NCBI GenBank assembly: GCA_016109435.1
Contig: JAEILR010000020.1
Coordinates: forward strand, 186,001-250,000
Direction of reading: 5' to 3'
Length of the DNA stretch: 64,000 nt
Source of the DNA: Methanomassiliicoccus sp.
GTDB lineage: Archaea; Thermoplasmatota; Thermoplasmata; Methanomassiliicoccales; Methanomassiliicoccaceae
Positions 17,173 through 25,872 of this stretch are shown one piece after another. Under the pieces are notes generated by a model, which was given only the letters and a program-made list of their open reading frames with translations, had not been told where the DNA came from and did not search any database. The translations under genes and the position numbers were made by a program. Every line of letters begins with the position of its first letter. Positions within the stretch are counted from its first letter, which is position 1.

Positions 17173-17874
17173 ATGAGCGGCATAATCTCAGGGGACATCC
17201 AAATACGTGGCGTTGTCCTGGACCTTGACGGCACCCTCATTCATACCACTGTTGACTTCAGTCTGATGAAGCGGCGGATGATCGCATCCCTCGCTCAAAT
17301 AGGCGTTCCCCTATCGATGCTGGACCCCGGCAGCCTTATGCTGGACATCATGGACCGGTCAATCCGTTATCTTAACGCTGAGGGCCGGTCCACGGAGGCC
17401 AAGGAGATCGCCTCCATGGCCGTGGTCATGATGAACCATACCGAGCTGGAACGGGTCAGCGAGACCCGGCCGATCGGGGGTGCCGGCGAGTGCATCGAGC
17501 GGCTGAGGGGCGGAGGTTACAAGATCGCCCTCCTGACCAGGGGCTCGAGGGCCTACGCCCTCTCCGCTCTGCGCTTTGCCGGGCTGGATGTGGAGTTCGA
17601 CGCCGTCGTCTGCCGGGACGACTTCCCCGAAGAAGAGGCCAAGCCGAACGGGAAGGCGATGCTCAGGGTCGCCTCCATGCTCGGTCTGACGCCGGAGGAC
17701 TGCGTCCTGGTGGGGGACCATTCGATGGACCTCCAATGCGCAAGGTCCGCGTCGTCTCGATTCGTGGGGGTCCTCAGCGGTTCGTTCAGCGCGGAGGACT
17801 GGTCCAAGGCAGGGTGCGAGGACATCATCGACAGCGTCAGTTCCCTCCCGCATCTTCTCATGAAGAACGACTAA
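17173..17874 (+). CDS. HAD-superfamily phosphatase, phosphoglycolate-phosphatase-like
   Basis: This 233-residue HAD hydrolase has motif I LDLDGTLIHTT, a helical cap (about residues 25-90), motif II LLTRGS, a Lys in EEAKPNGKAML and motif IV VLVGDHSMDL. It probably dephosphorylates a small phosphate ester such as phosphoglycolate; the substrate is uncertain. The ATG at 17173 follows a TATA-like CTTTATATTC at about 17143-17152. It is followed 24 bases later by ridA, so the two may be cotranscribed. Confidence 0.82.
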   Translation: MSGIISGDIQIRGVVLDLDGTLIHTTVDFSLMKRRMIASLAQIGVPLSMLDPGSLMLDIMDRSIRYLNAEGRSTEAKEIASMAVVMMNHTELERVSETRPIGGAGECIERLRGGGYKIALLTRGSRAYALSALRFAGLDVEFDAVVCRDDFPEEEAKPNGKAMLRVASMLGLTPEDCVLVGDHSMDLQCARSASSRFVGVLSGSFSAEDWSKAGCEDIIDSVSSLPHLLMKND

Positions 17875-17898
17875 TAACCATGTCAGCGTTCAAGGGGC

Positions 17899-18276
17899 AT
17901 GAAGAACGTCGTGCGGACGGACCGCGCTCCCGGGGCGATCGGACCTTACTCCCAGGCTGTCGATGTCGGGACGATGGTGTTCTGCTCCGGCCAGATCGGC
18001 CTCGTCCCGTCGAGCGGAGAACTGATCGGCGGCGGTCCGGGAGAACAGACACGGCAATGCCTCACTAACCTCGATGCCGTCCTCAGGTCCGCCGGCCTCA
18101 CCCTCAGCGATGTGGTCAAGACCACCGTGTTCCTCCTGGATATGGGCGATTTCAAGGAGGTCAACGAGGCTTACGCCGCCTTCTTCCCTGACGTGCCGCC
18201 AGCCCGGAGCGCGGTCGCCGTGACCGCCCTCCCCCGGGGGGCCAGGGTGGAGATCGAGGCGATCGCCTGGCGGTGA
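17899..18276 (+). CDS. ridA: RidA-family enamine/imine deaminase
   Basis: This 125-residue protein of the RidA/YjgF/UK114 family hydrolyses reactive enamines and imines made by PLP enzymes. Family features are APGAIGPYSQAVDVGTMVFCSGQIGLVP, VVKTTVFLLDMGDF, VNEAYAAFFP, PARSAVAVTALPRGARVEIEAIA and the catalytic Arg in the PPARS block. It is close to the HAD gene and ends immediately before the convergent TRASH-domain regulator. Confidence 0.92.
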   Translation: MKNVVRTDRAPGAIGPYSQAVDVGTMVFCSGQIGLVPSSGELIGGGPGEQTRQCLTNLDAVLRSAGLTLSDVVKTTVFLLDMGDFKEVNEAYAAFFPDVPPARSAVAVTALPRGARVEIEAIAWR

Positions 18277-18867
18277 TCAACCCGGCCGGGCCATGCGGGA
18301 CCGGGTGGCGTTGATGCATTCGGCGGAGCACAGGTATATGTTCCTCCCCCCGTCCCTCACCTTCAGCGGTTCATCCCTGATGTCCTTCCCGCACTGCATG
18401 CACTGGAACACAAGGTTGAGACCGGGGGCGATGACCGCCCGATCAAGTTCCTTGGCCACGCTTATCACGTTGGCGATGTCGTACTCCAGAACCTCGGGTA
18501 TGGCCCCCACCTTGGCAGCGAAGTCGTTTATCATGTGCGCTTCCACGAAGGTGCATATTAGCATCAGCCGGCCACTGCTGAGGAAGAACATCTGGCGCAC
18601 CTGTTCGTCATCCTTGAAGTGCGCTGCCACCGATGAGAGTTCGGCCGGCCGGGCCTTGATGCTGACCATGGCGCTCAGCTCGCCCAGCCTCTCGGGGTCC
18701 AGCTCGGCGTGATAGCCCCTTATCACGCCTATGCGTTCGAGGTTCCCCACCTTGGAGCTGACCGTAGGTACCGAGACCTTCACCTTCTCCGAGATCTGAC
18801 GATAAGACAGGCGACCGTTGCCCTGCAGGATATTGAGGATATTGACATCGCTGTTGTCCAAGCCCAT
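18277..18867 (-). CDS. Lrp-type HTH regulator with C-terminal TRASH metal-binding domain (CopT-like)
   Basis: This regulator of about 196 residues has an AsnC/Lrp-like HTH (DVNILNILQGNGRLSYRQISEKVKVSVPTVSSKV), a central ligand-like domain and a C-terminal TRASH domain with CMQCGKDI and CSAEC. TRASH domains bind copper or other soft metals in archaeal CopT-type regulators that sit beside copA. Here copA is divergent, so copper-responsive control is likely. The frame is open to 18891, but a CATATAAAT TATA box lies immediately before that ATG, so the ATG at 18867 (leaderless) is preferred. Confidence 0.85.
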   Translation of the reverse strand: MGLDNSDVNILNILQGNGRLSYRQISEKVKVSVPTVSSKVGNLERIGVIRGYHAELDPERLGELSAMVSIKARPAELSSVAAHFKDDEQVRQMFFLSSGRLMLICTFVEAHMINDFAAKVGAIPEVLEYDIANVISVAKELDRAVIAPGLNLVFQCMQCGKDIRDEPLKVRDGGRNIYLCSAECINATRSRMARPG

Positions 18868-19022
18868 GCTTATTGCTTTGGAATAGGACATTTATATGAT
18901 TTTTCCAACGTAAAAAAGTTGAGGGCGAGGGTTGACGTCCGTTCCCCAGCGGACAGGAACGCTTTCAGTATGTCATGATGTCCGGGCAAATCTATTAGAG
19001 CGTAACGTGCGAATCACTTAGC

Positions 19023-21548
19023 GTGACCGAGCCATGCCCGGACGATGCCTGCCCTACCGGAGGGGGTAGACCGGTTCAGAGAGGGACCAGGATCGCCAGC
19101 TTCGGAGTGGTCGGGATGACCTGTGCCTCCTGCGTCGGCATCGTGGAGGAGGCGATAAGGGCGCTTCCGGGGGTGCGCTCGGCGACGGTGAACATGGCCA
19201 CGGAAAAGGCCAGAGTGGAGTACGATCCCTCCCAGGTGGAACCCCGGAAGATCCTCGAGGCGATCCAGGAGGCCGGCTACGAAATCGCCGTGGACCAGGT
19301 CACGTTCGGAATCAAGGGGATGGTATGCGCTTCCTGCGTCGGCATCATCGAGGAATCGCTTCTCGCGGTGGACGGGGTGTTCTCCGCCACCGTCAACTTG
19401 GCCACCGAGAAGGCCACCGTGCGTTACAATCCGGAACTGGTGACCGTGGAGGTCCTGAAGGCGGCCATCGTCGGCGCCGGATACGAGGTCATCGAGGCCG
19501 AGACCCTGGACACCGAAATGGCCGAGCGGGAGAGAGAGCAGCGGCGGCAGTTCGCCCTGCTGGTCTTCTCCCTGGCGCTCAGCATACCCATAATGGTCCT
19601 GATGATCGGATTCGACTTCTTCGGGTGGGCGGAGGTCCTGGGCATCACCGGCTACGAAGGATACGTCCTGTTCATCATGGCCACTCCGGTGCAGTTCATC
19701 GCCGGACATCAGTTCTACGTCGGCACCTACTACGCTCTGCGGAACCGCCGGGCGAACATGGACACCCTCATCGCCATGGGCTCCTCGGCAGCGTACTTCT
19801 ACTCGGTGGTGGTGGTGTTCCTGCCCTCGCTCATCCCCTTCCATCATCACACTTACTTCGACACCTCGGCGATGATCATCTCCCTCATCCTCTTCGGTAA
19901 GTACCTGGAGGCCAAGGCCAAGGGGCGCACCTCCCAGGCCATCCGCAAGCTCATCGGCCTGCAGGCACGGACCGCCAGGGTCGTCCGGGACGGCGTTGAG
20001 GTGGAGGTACCGGTGGATCTGCTCAAGGTGGACGACCTCTTTGTCGTCCGTCCCGGCGAGAAGGTGGCCACGGACGGCATGGTGGAGGACGGCAGCTCGG
20101 CGGTGGACGAGAGCATGATCACCGGGGAGTCCATCCCCGTGGAGAAGGCAGTGGGCTCGAGCGTCATCGGCGGCTCCATCAACAAGAACGGGATGCTCCG
20201 GGTGAGGGCGTCCAAGGTAGGCAAGGACACCGCCCTGGCCCAGATCATCCGGCTGGTGGAGGACGCCCAGGCATCCAAGGCGCCGATCCAGAGGTATGCG
20301 GACAACGTTTCCGCGTGGTTCGTCCCGGCGGTCATCGCCATCGCCTCCATCGCGTTCCTGGTATGGTACCTCTTTGCTTACGGCCAGCTGGTCGGAGGGG
20401 AGGAGGGTTTCGTCTTCTCGCTCATTATCTTCATCTCCGTTCTGGTCATCTCCTGCCCCTGCGCCCTCGGCCTGGCCACGCCTACGGCGATCATGGTCGG
20501 TTCCGGCAAGGGCGCTGAGCACGGCATCCTGTTCAAGAGCGCGGAGGCCCTGGAGATCACCGGCAAGGTGCACACGGTGGTGCTGGACAAGACCGGCACG
20601 ATCACCAAAGGAGAGCCGGAGGTCACCGCTCTCGTCGCCCTCGGCCGTTCGGAGACGGACATTCTGCGCCTCGCCGCGGCGGCGGAGAAGGGCTCCGAGC
20701 ATCCGCTGGCCGAGGCCATCGTACGCCGGGCGGTGAGGGACGGCATCGAGGTCCCCGAGGCCAAGGGGTTCGAGGCGGTTCCCGGCCAGGGGGTCCGGGC
20801 GACGGTCGACGACAGCGTCGTCCTCATCGGCAACCGCAAGTTAATGGACGCCAACGGCGTGGATGTATTCTCGGCCGAGACCAGGCTGCAGGAGATGGAG
20901 TCTGGAGGCAACACTGCCATGCTGCTGTCCATCGACGGACGCCTGGCCGGGGTCATCGGGGTCGCCGACGTGGTAAAGGAGACGTCGAGGGAGGCGATCG
21001 CCGAGTTGCGGAAGATGGGCATCGAGGTGATCATGCTCACCGGGGACAATCCGCGAACGGCGAAGGTCATAGCCTCCCAGGTGGGCATCGACAAGTACAT
21101 CGCCGAGGTCCTGCCGGAGAACAAGGCCAAGGAAGTATCGAGACTGCAGGGCGAGGGGGGGAAGGTCGCCATGGTCGGTGACGGGGTCAACGACGCCCCG
21201 GCGCTGGCGCAGGCCGATGTAGGCATCGCCATCGGCAGCGGCACCGACGTGGCCATGGAGACCGGGGACATCGTGCTGATCAAGAGCGACCTCATCGACG
21301 TGGTGGCCGCGGTCCAGCTGTCCAGGAGGACCATGAGCAAGATACGTCAGAACCTGTTCTGGGCGCTGGGGTACAACTCGGCGGGCATCCCCATCGCCGC
21401 CGGGGTGCTGTACCCGTTCCTGGGGGTGCTGCTGAACCCTATCGTGGCCGCCGGGGCCATGGCCCTCAGCTCGGTCTCGGTGGTGACCAACGCGGCCCTG
21501 CTGAAGCGGTACACCCCGGAGATCAAGAGGAAGGATAAGAGATCATGA
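19023..21548 (+). CDS. copA: Copper-translocating P1B-type ATPase CopA
   Basis: This 841-residue heavy-metal ATPase exports Cu+ from the cytoplasm. It has two N-terminal metal-binding domains, each with GM(T/V)CASCVG, then eight predicted membrane helices with the ion motif SCPCALGLATP. The phosphorylation site is DKTGTITKG, the nucleotide domain has SEHPLAEAI, and the hinge is GDGVNDAPALAQADVG. It starts at GTG and is divergent from the TRASH-domain regulator and followed by a YHS-domain gene, giving the sensor-pump-chaperone set seen in archaeal cop clusters. Confidence 0.95.
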   Translation: MTEPCPDDACPTGGGRPVQRGTRIASFGVVGMTCASCVGIVEEAIRALPGVRSATVNMATEKARVEYDPSQVEPRKILEAIQEAGYEIAVDQVTFGIKGMVCASCVGIIEESLLAVDGVFSATVNLATEKATVRYNPELVTVEVLKAAIVGAGYEVIEAETLDTEMAEREREQRRQFALLVFSLALSIPIMVLMIGFDFFGWAEVLGITGYEGYVLFIMATPVQFIAGHQFYVGTYYALRNRRANMDTLIAMGSSAAYFYSVVVVFLPSLIPFHHHTYFDTSAMIISLILFGKYLEAKAKGRTSQAIRKLIGLQARTARVVRDGVEVEVPVDLLKVDDLFVVRPGEKVATDGMVEDGSSAVDESMITGESIPVEKAVGSSVIGGSINKNGMLRVRASKVGKDTALAQIIRLVEDAQASKAPIQRYADNVSAWFVPAVIAIASIAFLVWYLFAYGQLVGGEEGFVFSLIIFISVLVISCPCALGLATPTAIMVGSGKGAEHGILFKSAEALEITGKVHTVVLDKTGTITKGEPEVTALVALGRSETDILRLAAAAEKGSEHPLAEAIVRRAVRDGIEVPEAKGFEAVPGQGVRATVDDSVVLIGNRKLMDANGVDVFSAETRLQEMESGGNTAMLLSIDGRLAGVIGVADVVKETSREAIAELRKMGIEVIMLTGDNPRTAKVIASQVGIDKYIAEVLPENKAKEVSRLQGEGGKVAMVGDGVNDAPALAQADVGIAIGSGTDVAMETGDIVLIKSDLIDVVAAVQLSRRTMSKIRQNLFWALGYNSAGIPIAAGVLYPFLGVLLNPIVAAGAMALSSVSVVTNAALLKRYTPEIKRKDKRS

Positions 21549-21672
21549 GCCCTGGCAGACCAATCCCTCCATGAACGGAGGTTATGCCTCAGGAGGAGAA
21601 TGATCGATGCCGTCAGCGTAACGGGCAACCTTGATATCGTACCTGCTTGCACGTCACATCCGAGGTTTCAAA

Positions 21673-21843
21673 ATGCCAACGGACCCAGTATGTGCCTGCG
21701 AGGTCGACGAGCAGGGAGCGCAGTTCAAGACCGAGTACAATGGTAAGACCTACTACTTCTGCACCGAGGCGTGCAAGGCCAAGTTCGAGTCCCGTCCCGA
21801 TAAGTGGTCCAAGAACCCGGTGAAGGCAGAGATAACGCGGTGA
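21673..21843 (+). CDS. Small YHS-domain (TRASH-like) metal-binding protein, CopM-like
   Basis: This 56-residue protein is essentially one YHS domain: MPTDPVCACEVDEQ, KTYYFCTEACKAKF and PDKWSKNP, with cysteines for metal. By position after copA and by analogy to archaeal CopM it is probably a copper chaperone that delivers Cu to the pump or the regulator. The ATG at 21673 gives a domain-length protein; the frame is open 14 codons further upstream. Confidence 0.82.
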   Translation: MPTDPVCACEVDEQGAQFKTEYNGKTYYFCTEACKAKFESRPDKWSKNPVKAEITR

Positions 21844-21862
21844 GGCGGTCCGCCACATTCTA

Positions 21863-21890
21863 ATAAAAAATCAGAACGAAAGGGTTTGGG
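21863..21890 (-). terminator. 3' end element AAACCCTTTC plus T-run after GlcD-like gene
   Basis: On the minus strand, CCCAAACCCTTTCG is followed within 15 bases by a run of six T. This is the shared 3' signature seen after several genes in the window. Confidence 0.5.
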
Positions 21891-21900
21891 CGTAAGGTGT

Positions 21901-23499
21901 TTACTTCTTCTTCAGGGGGTCGTTCCTGTGCTGCTCGAACCTCTCCTTCTCCAGCTCCTCGAGCGCAAGTTCCTTGGACTTCTCGTCGATCATGTTGTCC
22001 TTGGGCAGGACCTTCTTGACGACGGACATCGCCCCCATCCCCACGCCGAACAGGCCCGCGGTCACCGGGAGCTTGAAGCGGGTTTCCATCCCCAGCAGCT
22101 TCCCCGGGTTCATTATCTCCTTCGGGTCGAGGGCATTCTTGATCGCCACTTGGACATTATAGCCCTCACCGCGGAGAGGCTTCAGCTGGGAGCTCATGAA
22201 CAGGCCGAAGCCGCCCATCAGCCTACCGCCGACATCCTTGGCGACCTCACCGGCCTTGAAAGCGAACGACAGGGATGTCATCGACTTGGTCAAGGACTCC
22301 TTGTCGAAGAGGTAGTAGGGCATCAGCATTATGGAGTTCCGGTCAACGGCGACCCCGATGATCGCCCCCTCCATCTTCATCTTGTCCATGAGGTCGTAGA
22401 GGCCGTTCACCGCGTCGGCGTAAGCGCTCACCGGCACCAATATCTCCGAGGCCGAGGTCCCCAGACCCAGCATGGATGTCCGATACTCGTAGCTGCGCTC
22501 GTCCCACTCATGCTGGGCGAGTTCGCTGCTCTCCTTCTTTCCGCCGTGCTTGGCCACGATCTCGTCGATGATCTTTTCCTCGTAGTCGCAGATGGCCTTG
22601 TCCCCCTCCAGGGTCACAAGCCATAGGCAGCCTACCTTAGGAGCATGGTGCCCGATCTTGCCCAGATACTTGAAGTGGTTCCCATCGGACCAGGCGACGT
22701 GGAGGGGCATGACCCGGGTACGGGTGAGGTCCTTCATGGGCGCACCGACCTTGTCCAGGCGCTCGAACGAATAGGCGAGGGGGCGGAGCACTTCGGGCTT
22801 GGGGAATAGTTTCAAAGTGACCTCGCAGATGACCCCCAGGGTCCCTTCCGTTCCGACGAACAGCCGGTTGAGATTGTAGCCCGTCATGTTGTCGGCCAGG
22901 GTTTCGAAGCCAGTGTTTATGATGGCCCCGCTGGGAACCACGATAACCATGTTGCGGATGTTGTCCCCGGCCGAGCCATACTTGTAGTTGCCCATGCCGA
23001 CGCCGCTCATGGCGATCCATCCCGCCACCGAGGCATTGGGGAAGCTGCTGGGATATGAGCCAAGGAAGAGGCCCTTCTCTGCCGCCGCCTCCATGACCGC
23101 CTTCCAAGAAGCTCCGGCCTGGCAGGTGATGGTCATGTTCTCCTCATCGACCTTGAGAATCTTGCTCATGCGGGCGACCATATCGATGGATATCCCGCCG
23201 GCGGCGGGGACGCCTGCCGCGACATATCCGGTCGCAGCTCCCCGGGGGGTTATCGGCACCCCGGTATCGGCAGCGATCTTCACTATCTTCTGAACGTCCT
23301 CGGTGGAAGTGGGACGTACCACGTAATCGGGGATGACCTTGAACCCAATGTCCACTTCCTTCGGCAGACCGGTGGAATCATGGCTGTACAGCAGCCTCTC
23401 CATCTTGGAGGTCTTGACGTTCTCCGCCCCAATGGCGTTCTCTAGCTTCTTCACGATTGGATCATTTGATTTCTCAGAAGTTTCGGCGACGGCTTCCAT
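21901..23499 (-). CDS. GlcD-like FAD-binding oxidoreductase
   Basis: This 532-residue flavoprotein of the FAD_binding_4/FAD-oxidase_C family (D-lactate/glycolate dehydrogenase type) has PTSTEDVQKIVKIAADTGVPITPRG, ISIDMVARMSKIL, GASWKAVMEAA, AGDNIRNMVIVVPSG and the C-terminal VAIKNALDPKEIMNPGKLL. A glycine-rich hydrophobic stretch (AGLFGVGMGAM) and a charged tail follow. Methanomassiliicoccales encode such proteins, but the electron acceptor is unknown; no HdrD-like gene is adjacent. Start ATG 23499 has AGAGGG six bases before it; the promoter is near 23548-23556. Confidence 0.85.
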   Translation of the reverse strand: MEAVAETSEKSNDPIVKKLENAIGAENVKTSKMERLLYSHDSTGLPKEVDIGFKVIPDYVVRPTSTEDVQKIVKIAADTGVPITPRGAATGYVAAGVPAAGGISIDMVARMSKILKVDEENMTITCQAGASWKAVMEAAAEKGLFLGSYPSSFPNASVAGWIAMSGVGMGNYKYGSAGDNIRNMVIVVPSGAIINTGFETLADNMTGYNLNRLFVGTEGTLGVICEVTLKLFPKPEVLRPLAYSFERLDKVGAPMKDLTRTRVMPLHVAWSDGNHFKYLGKIGHHAPKVGCLWLVTLEGDKAICDYEEKIIDEIVAKHGGKKESSELAQHEWDERSYEYRTSMLGLGTSASEILVPVSAYADAVNGLYDLMDKMKMEGAIIGVAVDRNSIMLMPYYLFDKESLTKSMTSLSFAFKAGEVAKDVGGRLMGGFGLFMSSQLKPLRGEGYNVQVAIKNALDPKEIMNPGKLLGMETRFKLPVTAGLFGVGMGAMSVVKKVLPKDNMIDEKSKELALEELEKERFEQHRNDPLKKK

Positions 23500-23925
23500 T
23501 TTATACCCTCTGGATTGTCCGAAATAGTGACAGGATAGTCGCGTTGGCATATAAGAAGTCTATGCCCCCTCGGCCTCCTTAACGGGTGTGAGGACGGGCT
23601 CTCCAGTATATAAAAAAGGCTCAGGGTTTGCGGAGCCCTTCTACGGTCATATCGGTGACCCGGCAATCACCTCGCTCGGTCCCGATTAGCACCATTCCGC
23701 GGTGATAGGGCCGTTATCACGAACACCTATCAAGGCTGGATATGCGATCTAGTTGATAGCCTCTGGTTCCAACTTGAGGGCATACTTCGGTTGTGATCCG
23801 GAGATGGAACTTAGCGAAACTGTGACCGTCCTTGAACGGACACGGATATCGTTAAGCCGCTTGGAGCCCTTTCCGCCCCTGAGCATTATCTTCTTGGATA
23901 TTCATTCTACAAAAACGTTCTGGAG
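23500..23925. other. Intergenic region between GlcD-like and DUF123 genes
   Basis: No protein gene is supported. The region holds the GlcD-like gene promoter (CTTATATGCC, minus strand, about 23548-23557), the hairpin terminator at 23607-23643 and a weak inverted repeat GTGATA..TATCAC near 23701-23719. Confidence 0.6.
23607..23643 (-). terminator. Intrinsic-like terminator downstream of the mmp operon
   Basis: On the minus strand GGCTC-CGCAAACCCT-GAGCC forms a 5-bp stem followed by six T. The loop holds the recurrent CAAACCC element. It lies about 290 bases after the DUF123 gene, so the mmp operon may have a long 3' untranslated tail. Confidence 0.55.
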
Positions 23926-24411
23926 CTACCAATCACGTGTACGTGACAATACCCTGATGTCCCGCTCGTCGGGTAAGAACTTGGACAGGACATCGGCCCG
24001 TAGCGTCGCCGCGGCCCCATCGTCCAGATGGAAGAGGTGAGAACGGCAGCGGCAGTCGGAGCTGCCGAAGCCCCGCACCGGCTCGCTGACCCCTGGAATG
24101 CCGCGCAGGAAGCCGGCGACCGAGCACTCGATGTCCAACGCCGACGGGAGGAGGACCGCCTCCTTCTCCTTGGCGATGGCCATGAGGACATCGATATGCC
24201 ATCTCCGCTTCCCCGTCCCCCGGAGGTGGCGGGCGGTCCTGGCCTCCAGGCCGTTCATGGCCGAACCGACGTACGCGTACCGTCCGGTCGGCAGGTCGAA
24301 GGTTCCCAGGCGTCCGATGCTGAGGTCATCCAGAGGAGGAAGGGAGAAAAGAATGATGTACGCGCCCGGGGTCCGCTTCCAGCCCTCAGGCCTTCCGGGC
24401 ACGCTTTTCAT
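23926..24411 (-). CDS. DUF123 / GIY-YIG-like protein
   Basis: This 161-residue protein of the DUF123 family has GAYIILFSLP, GRYAYVGSAMNGLEARTARHL, the RWHIDVLM block and GFGSSDCRCRSHLFHL. The fold is GIY-YIG-like and is elsewhere fused to endonuclease III, suggesting a nuclease or DNA-repair link, but no activity is proven. It overlaps the end of mmp7 by 26 bases and so is cotranscribed with the MCR activation genes. Whether it works with them is unknown. It ends in TAG. Confidence 0.8.
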   Translation of the reverse strand: MKSVPGRPEGWKRTPGAYIILFSLPPLDDLSIGRLGTFDLPTGRYAYVGSAMNGLEARTARHLRGTGKRRWHIDVLMAIAKEKEAVLLPSALDIECSVAGFLRGIPGVSEPVRGFGSSDCRCRSHLFHLDDGAAATLRADVLSKFLPDERDIRVLSRTRDW

Positions 24412-25318
24412 GGTCCTCTACCTCGGACCGGGTCTTGATGCGGATCAGGGTGCTGCCCCCGAGCCTGGAATCAGAGATCCTGGCGATGTCCCCCAGGCGC
24501 CGGCCGTAGACCTCCACCGCGGCGATCTGGTCCTTCCACTCACTATAAGGGATCTTGACCCTGAGCCCGTCAAGGTGGAGAACGATCGGCGCTGGCCTGA
24601 GGCTGCGCTGGACCTCCTCCAGCTCGGCTATGCGATCCTTCACCTCGGCAGGGTGGACGAACAGGGGATCCTCCTCCAGCACCTTGCGCTTGTCCTTGAT
24701 GACCTTCTCCATGGCCTCGGACACGTCGTTGAGCCGGGCGATCTCCTCCTCCCTGCGCATCCTCTCGACCTTGCGGCCGACCCCGCACACCACCGCCTCG
24801 CAGTTCGGGAGCGTGTCCAGTTGGGGTCCGCAGACCCCCACCACCGGGGTCTGGATGTCCTCGAACAGCTTGACCTTATGCTCCAGTATGCAGTCCTTGA
24901 AGTTGCCGAGGACGAACACCGCCGCGTCATACTCGTCGATGATGGCCTCCTCGTCGGCGTTGATCTGCGCGGTGCGGCGGCCCTTGCCCCTGGCCAGTCC
25001 CATGACCACGGTGATGGCCCCCAGCCTGCGCAGCTGCTCGGCGATATCGCATGTGGGATGGGGCATGTGATGACGCCCCAGCGTCGGTGCCACCACGGCG
25101 ACCTCGGTGCCGGCCAGGGGAACTTCCACGATCTTGCCCCCCAGCTCCCTGGTCTTGGCCTCGATGGCCGGACGCTCCTCCTCGGGTATCGCCATGGTCA
25201 CCAGGATCTGCACCTGGATCTGGGTCTTCTGTATGACGAAGCCGCCGACGTCCTCCACCAGCTCGTACAGCTCGTTGACCTTGTAGACCCCGCCGTCGTA
25301 CATCAGGACCTCGAACAT
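24386..25318 (-). CDS. mmp7: Methanogenesis marker protein 7
   Basis: This 310-residue protein is confined to organisms with methyl-coenzyme M reductase. Its N-terminus is MFEVLMYDGGVYKVNELYEL, with VAPTLGRHHMPHPTCDIAEQLRR and ARGKGRRTAQINADEEAIIDEYD further on. Mmp7 was found, with McrC, Mmp3, Mmp17 and component A2, in the complex that activates MCR by reducing its nickel cofactor with ATP. Its start overlaps the mmp17 stop as TGATG, fixing the start at 25318 and showing translational coupling. Confidence 0.88.
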   Translation of the reverse strand: MFEVLMYDGGVYKVNELYELVEDVGGFVIQKTQIQVQILVTMAIPEEERPAIEAKTRELGGKIVEVPLAGTEVAVVAPTLGRHHMPHPTCDIAEQLRRLGAITVVMGLARGKGRRTAQINADEEAIIDEYDAAVFVLGNFKDCILEHKVKLFEDIQTPVVGVCGPQLDTLPNCEAVVCGVGRKVERMRREEEIARLNDVSEAMEKVIKDKRKVLEEDPLFVHPAEVKDRIAELEEVQRSLRPAPIVLHLDGLRVKIPYSEWKDQIAAVEVYGRRLGDIARISDSRLGGSTLIRIKTRSEVEDHEKRARKA

Positions 25319-25872
25319 CAGCCCGCCTCCTTGTGCATGTCCTCGTGGATGATCCTGGCGACCTTGATCCACTCCTCCTTCATGTCATGCTCGGTGCCGA
25401 TGATGGTCATGACCTTGTCGTCGGTGAGGTTGTAGCGCACGGTGAAGCCCTCCGGGAACACCCGCCACACCGCGTCCAGGATCTTGGACTTCAGCTCCTC
25501 GCCGGGGTCCAGCTCCAGGGACTGCAGCTCTTCCACCGGCGCGTTCCGCACCACCATCTCGAAGCGGGTCAGCTGTTCCACCCTGTCCCGCCCGTAGATC
25601 TGCCACAGCTTGGTCAGCAGCGCCGGCGCCCATCCCTCGTCGGTTATGGTAAGCGCCGTGCCCCTGGAATGGGAGTTCAACTGGGCCATGTCCGATACCT
25701 TGACCGCCGAGCGGGCCCTTCCCAGCCGTATGGAGATCAGGAAGTAGGGCGCGGCGGGATCGGCGATGATCCTGAAACCGTCCACGCTCCGGGTGATGCC
25801 CAGGTCCTGCAGCACCTGGCGGAAGATGCTGTCGAAGTTCTCGTACGCGAAGCTCTCGTCGGTCCTGTTCAT
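25318..25872 (-). CDS. mmp17: Methanogenesis marker protein 17
   Basis: This 184-residue protein, restricted to methanogens and relatives, contains FRIIADPAAPYFLISIRLGRA, PALLTKLWQIYGRDRVEQLTRFEMVV and FTVRYNLTDDKVMTIIGTEHDMKEEW. It is part of the ATP-dependent MCR activation complex. The ATG at 25872 overlaps the mmp15 stop (TGATG), and its own stop overlaps the mmp7 start in the same way. Confidence 0.87.
   Translation of the reverse strand: MNRTDESFAYENFDSIFRQVLQDLGITRSVDGFRIIADPAAPYFLISIRLGRARSAVKVSDMAQLNSHSRGTALTITDEGWAPALLTKLWQIYGRDRVEQLTRFEMVVRNAPVEELQSLELDPGEELKSKILDAVWRVFPEGFTVRYNLTDDKVMTIIGTEHDMKEEWIKVARIIHEDMHKEAG

Noticed and set aside
19014-20702. 562-codon minus-strand frame opposite copA
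   Set aside because: Shadow frame of copA, His/Asp/Gly-rich without any motif, and copA is unambiguous.
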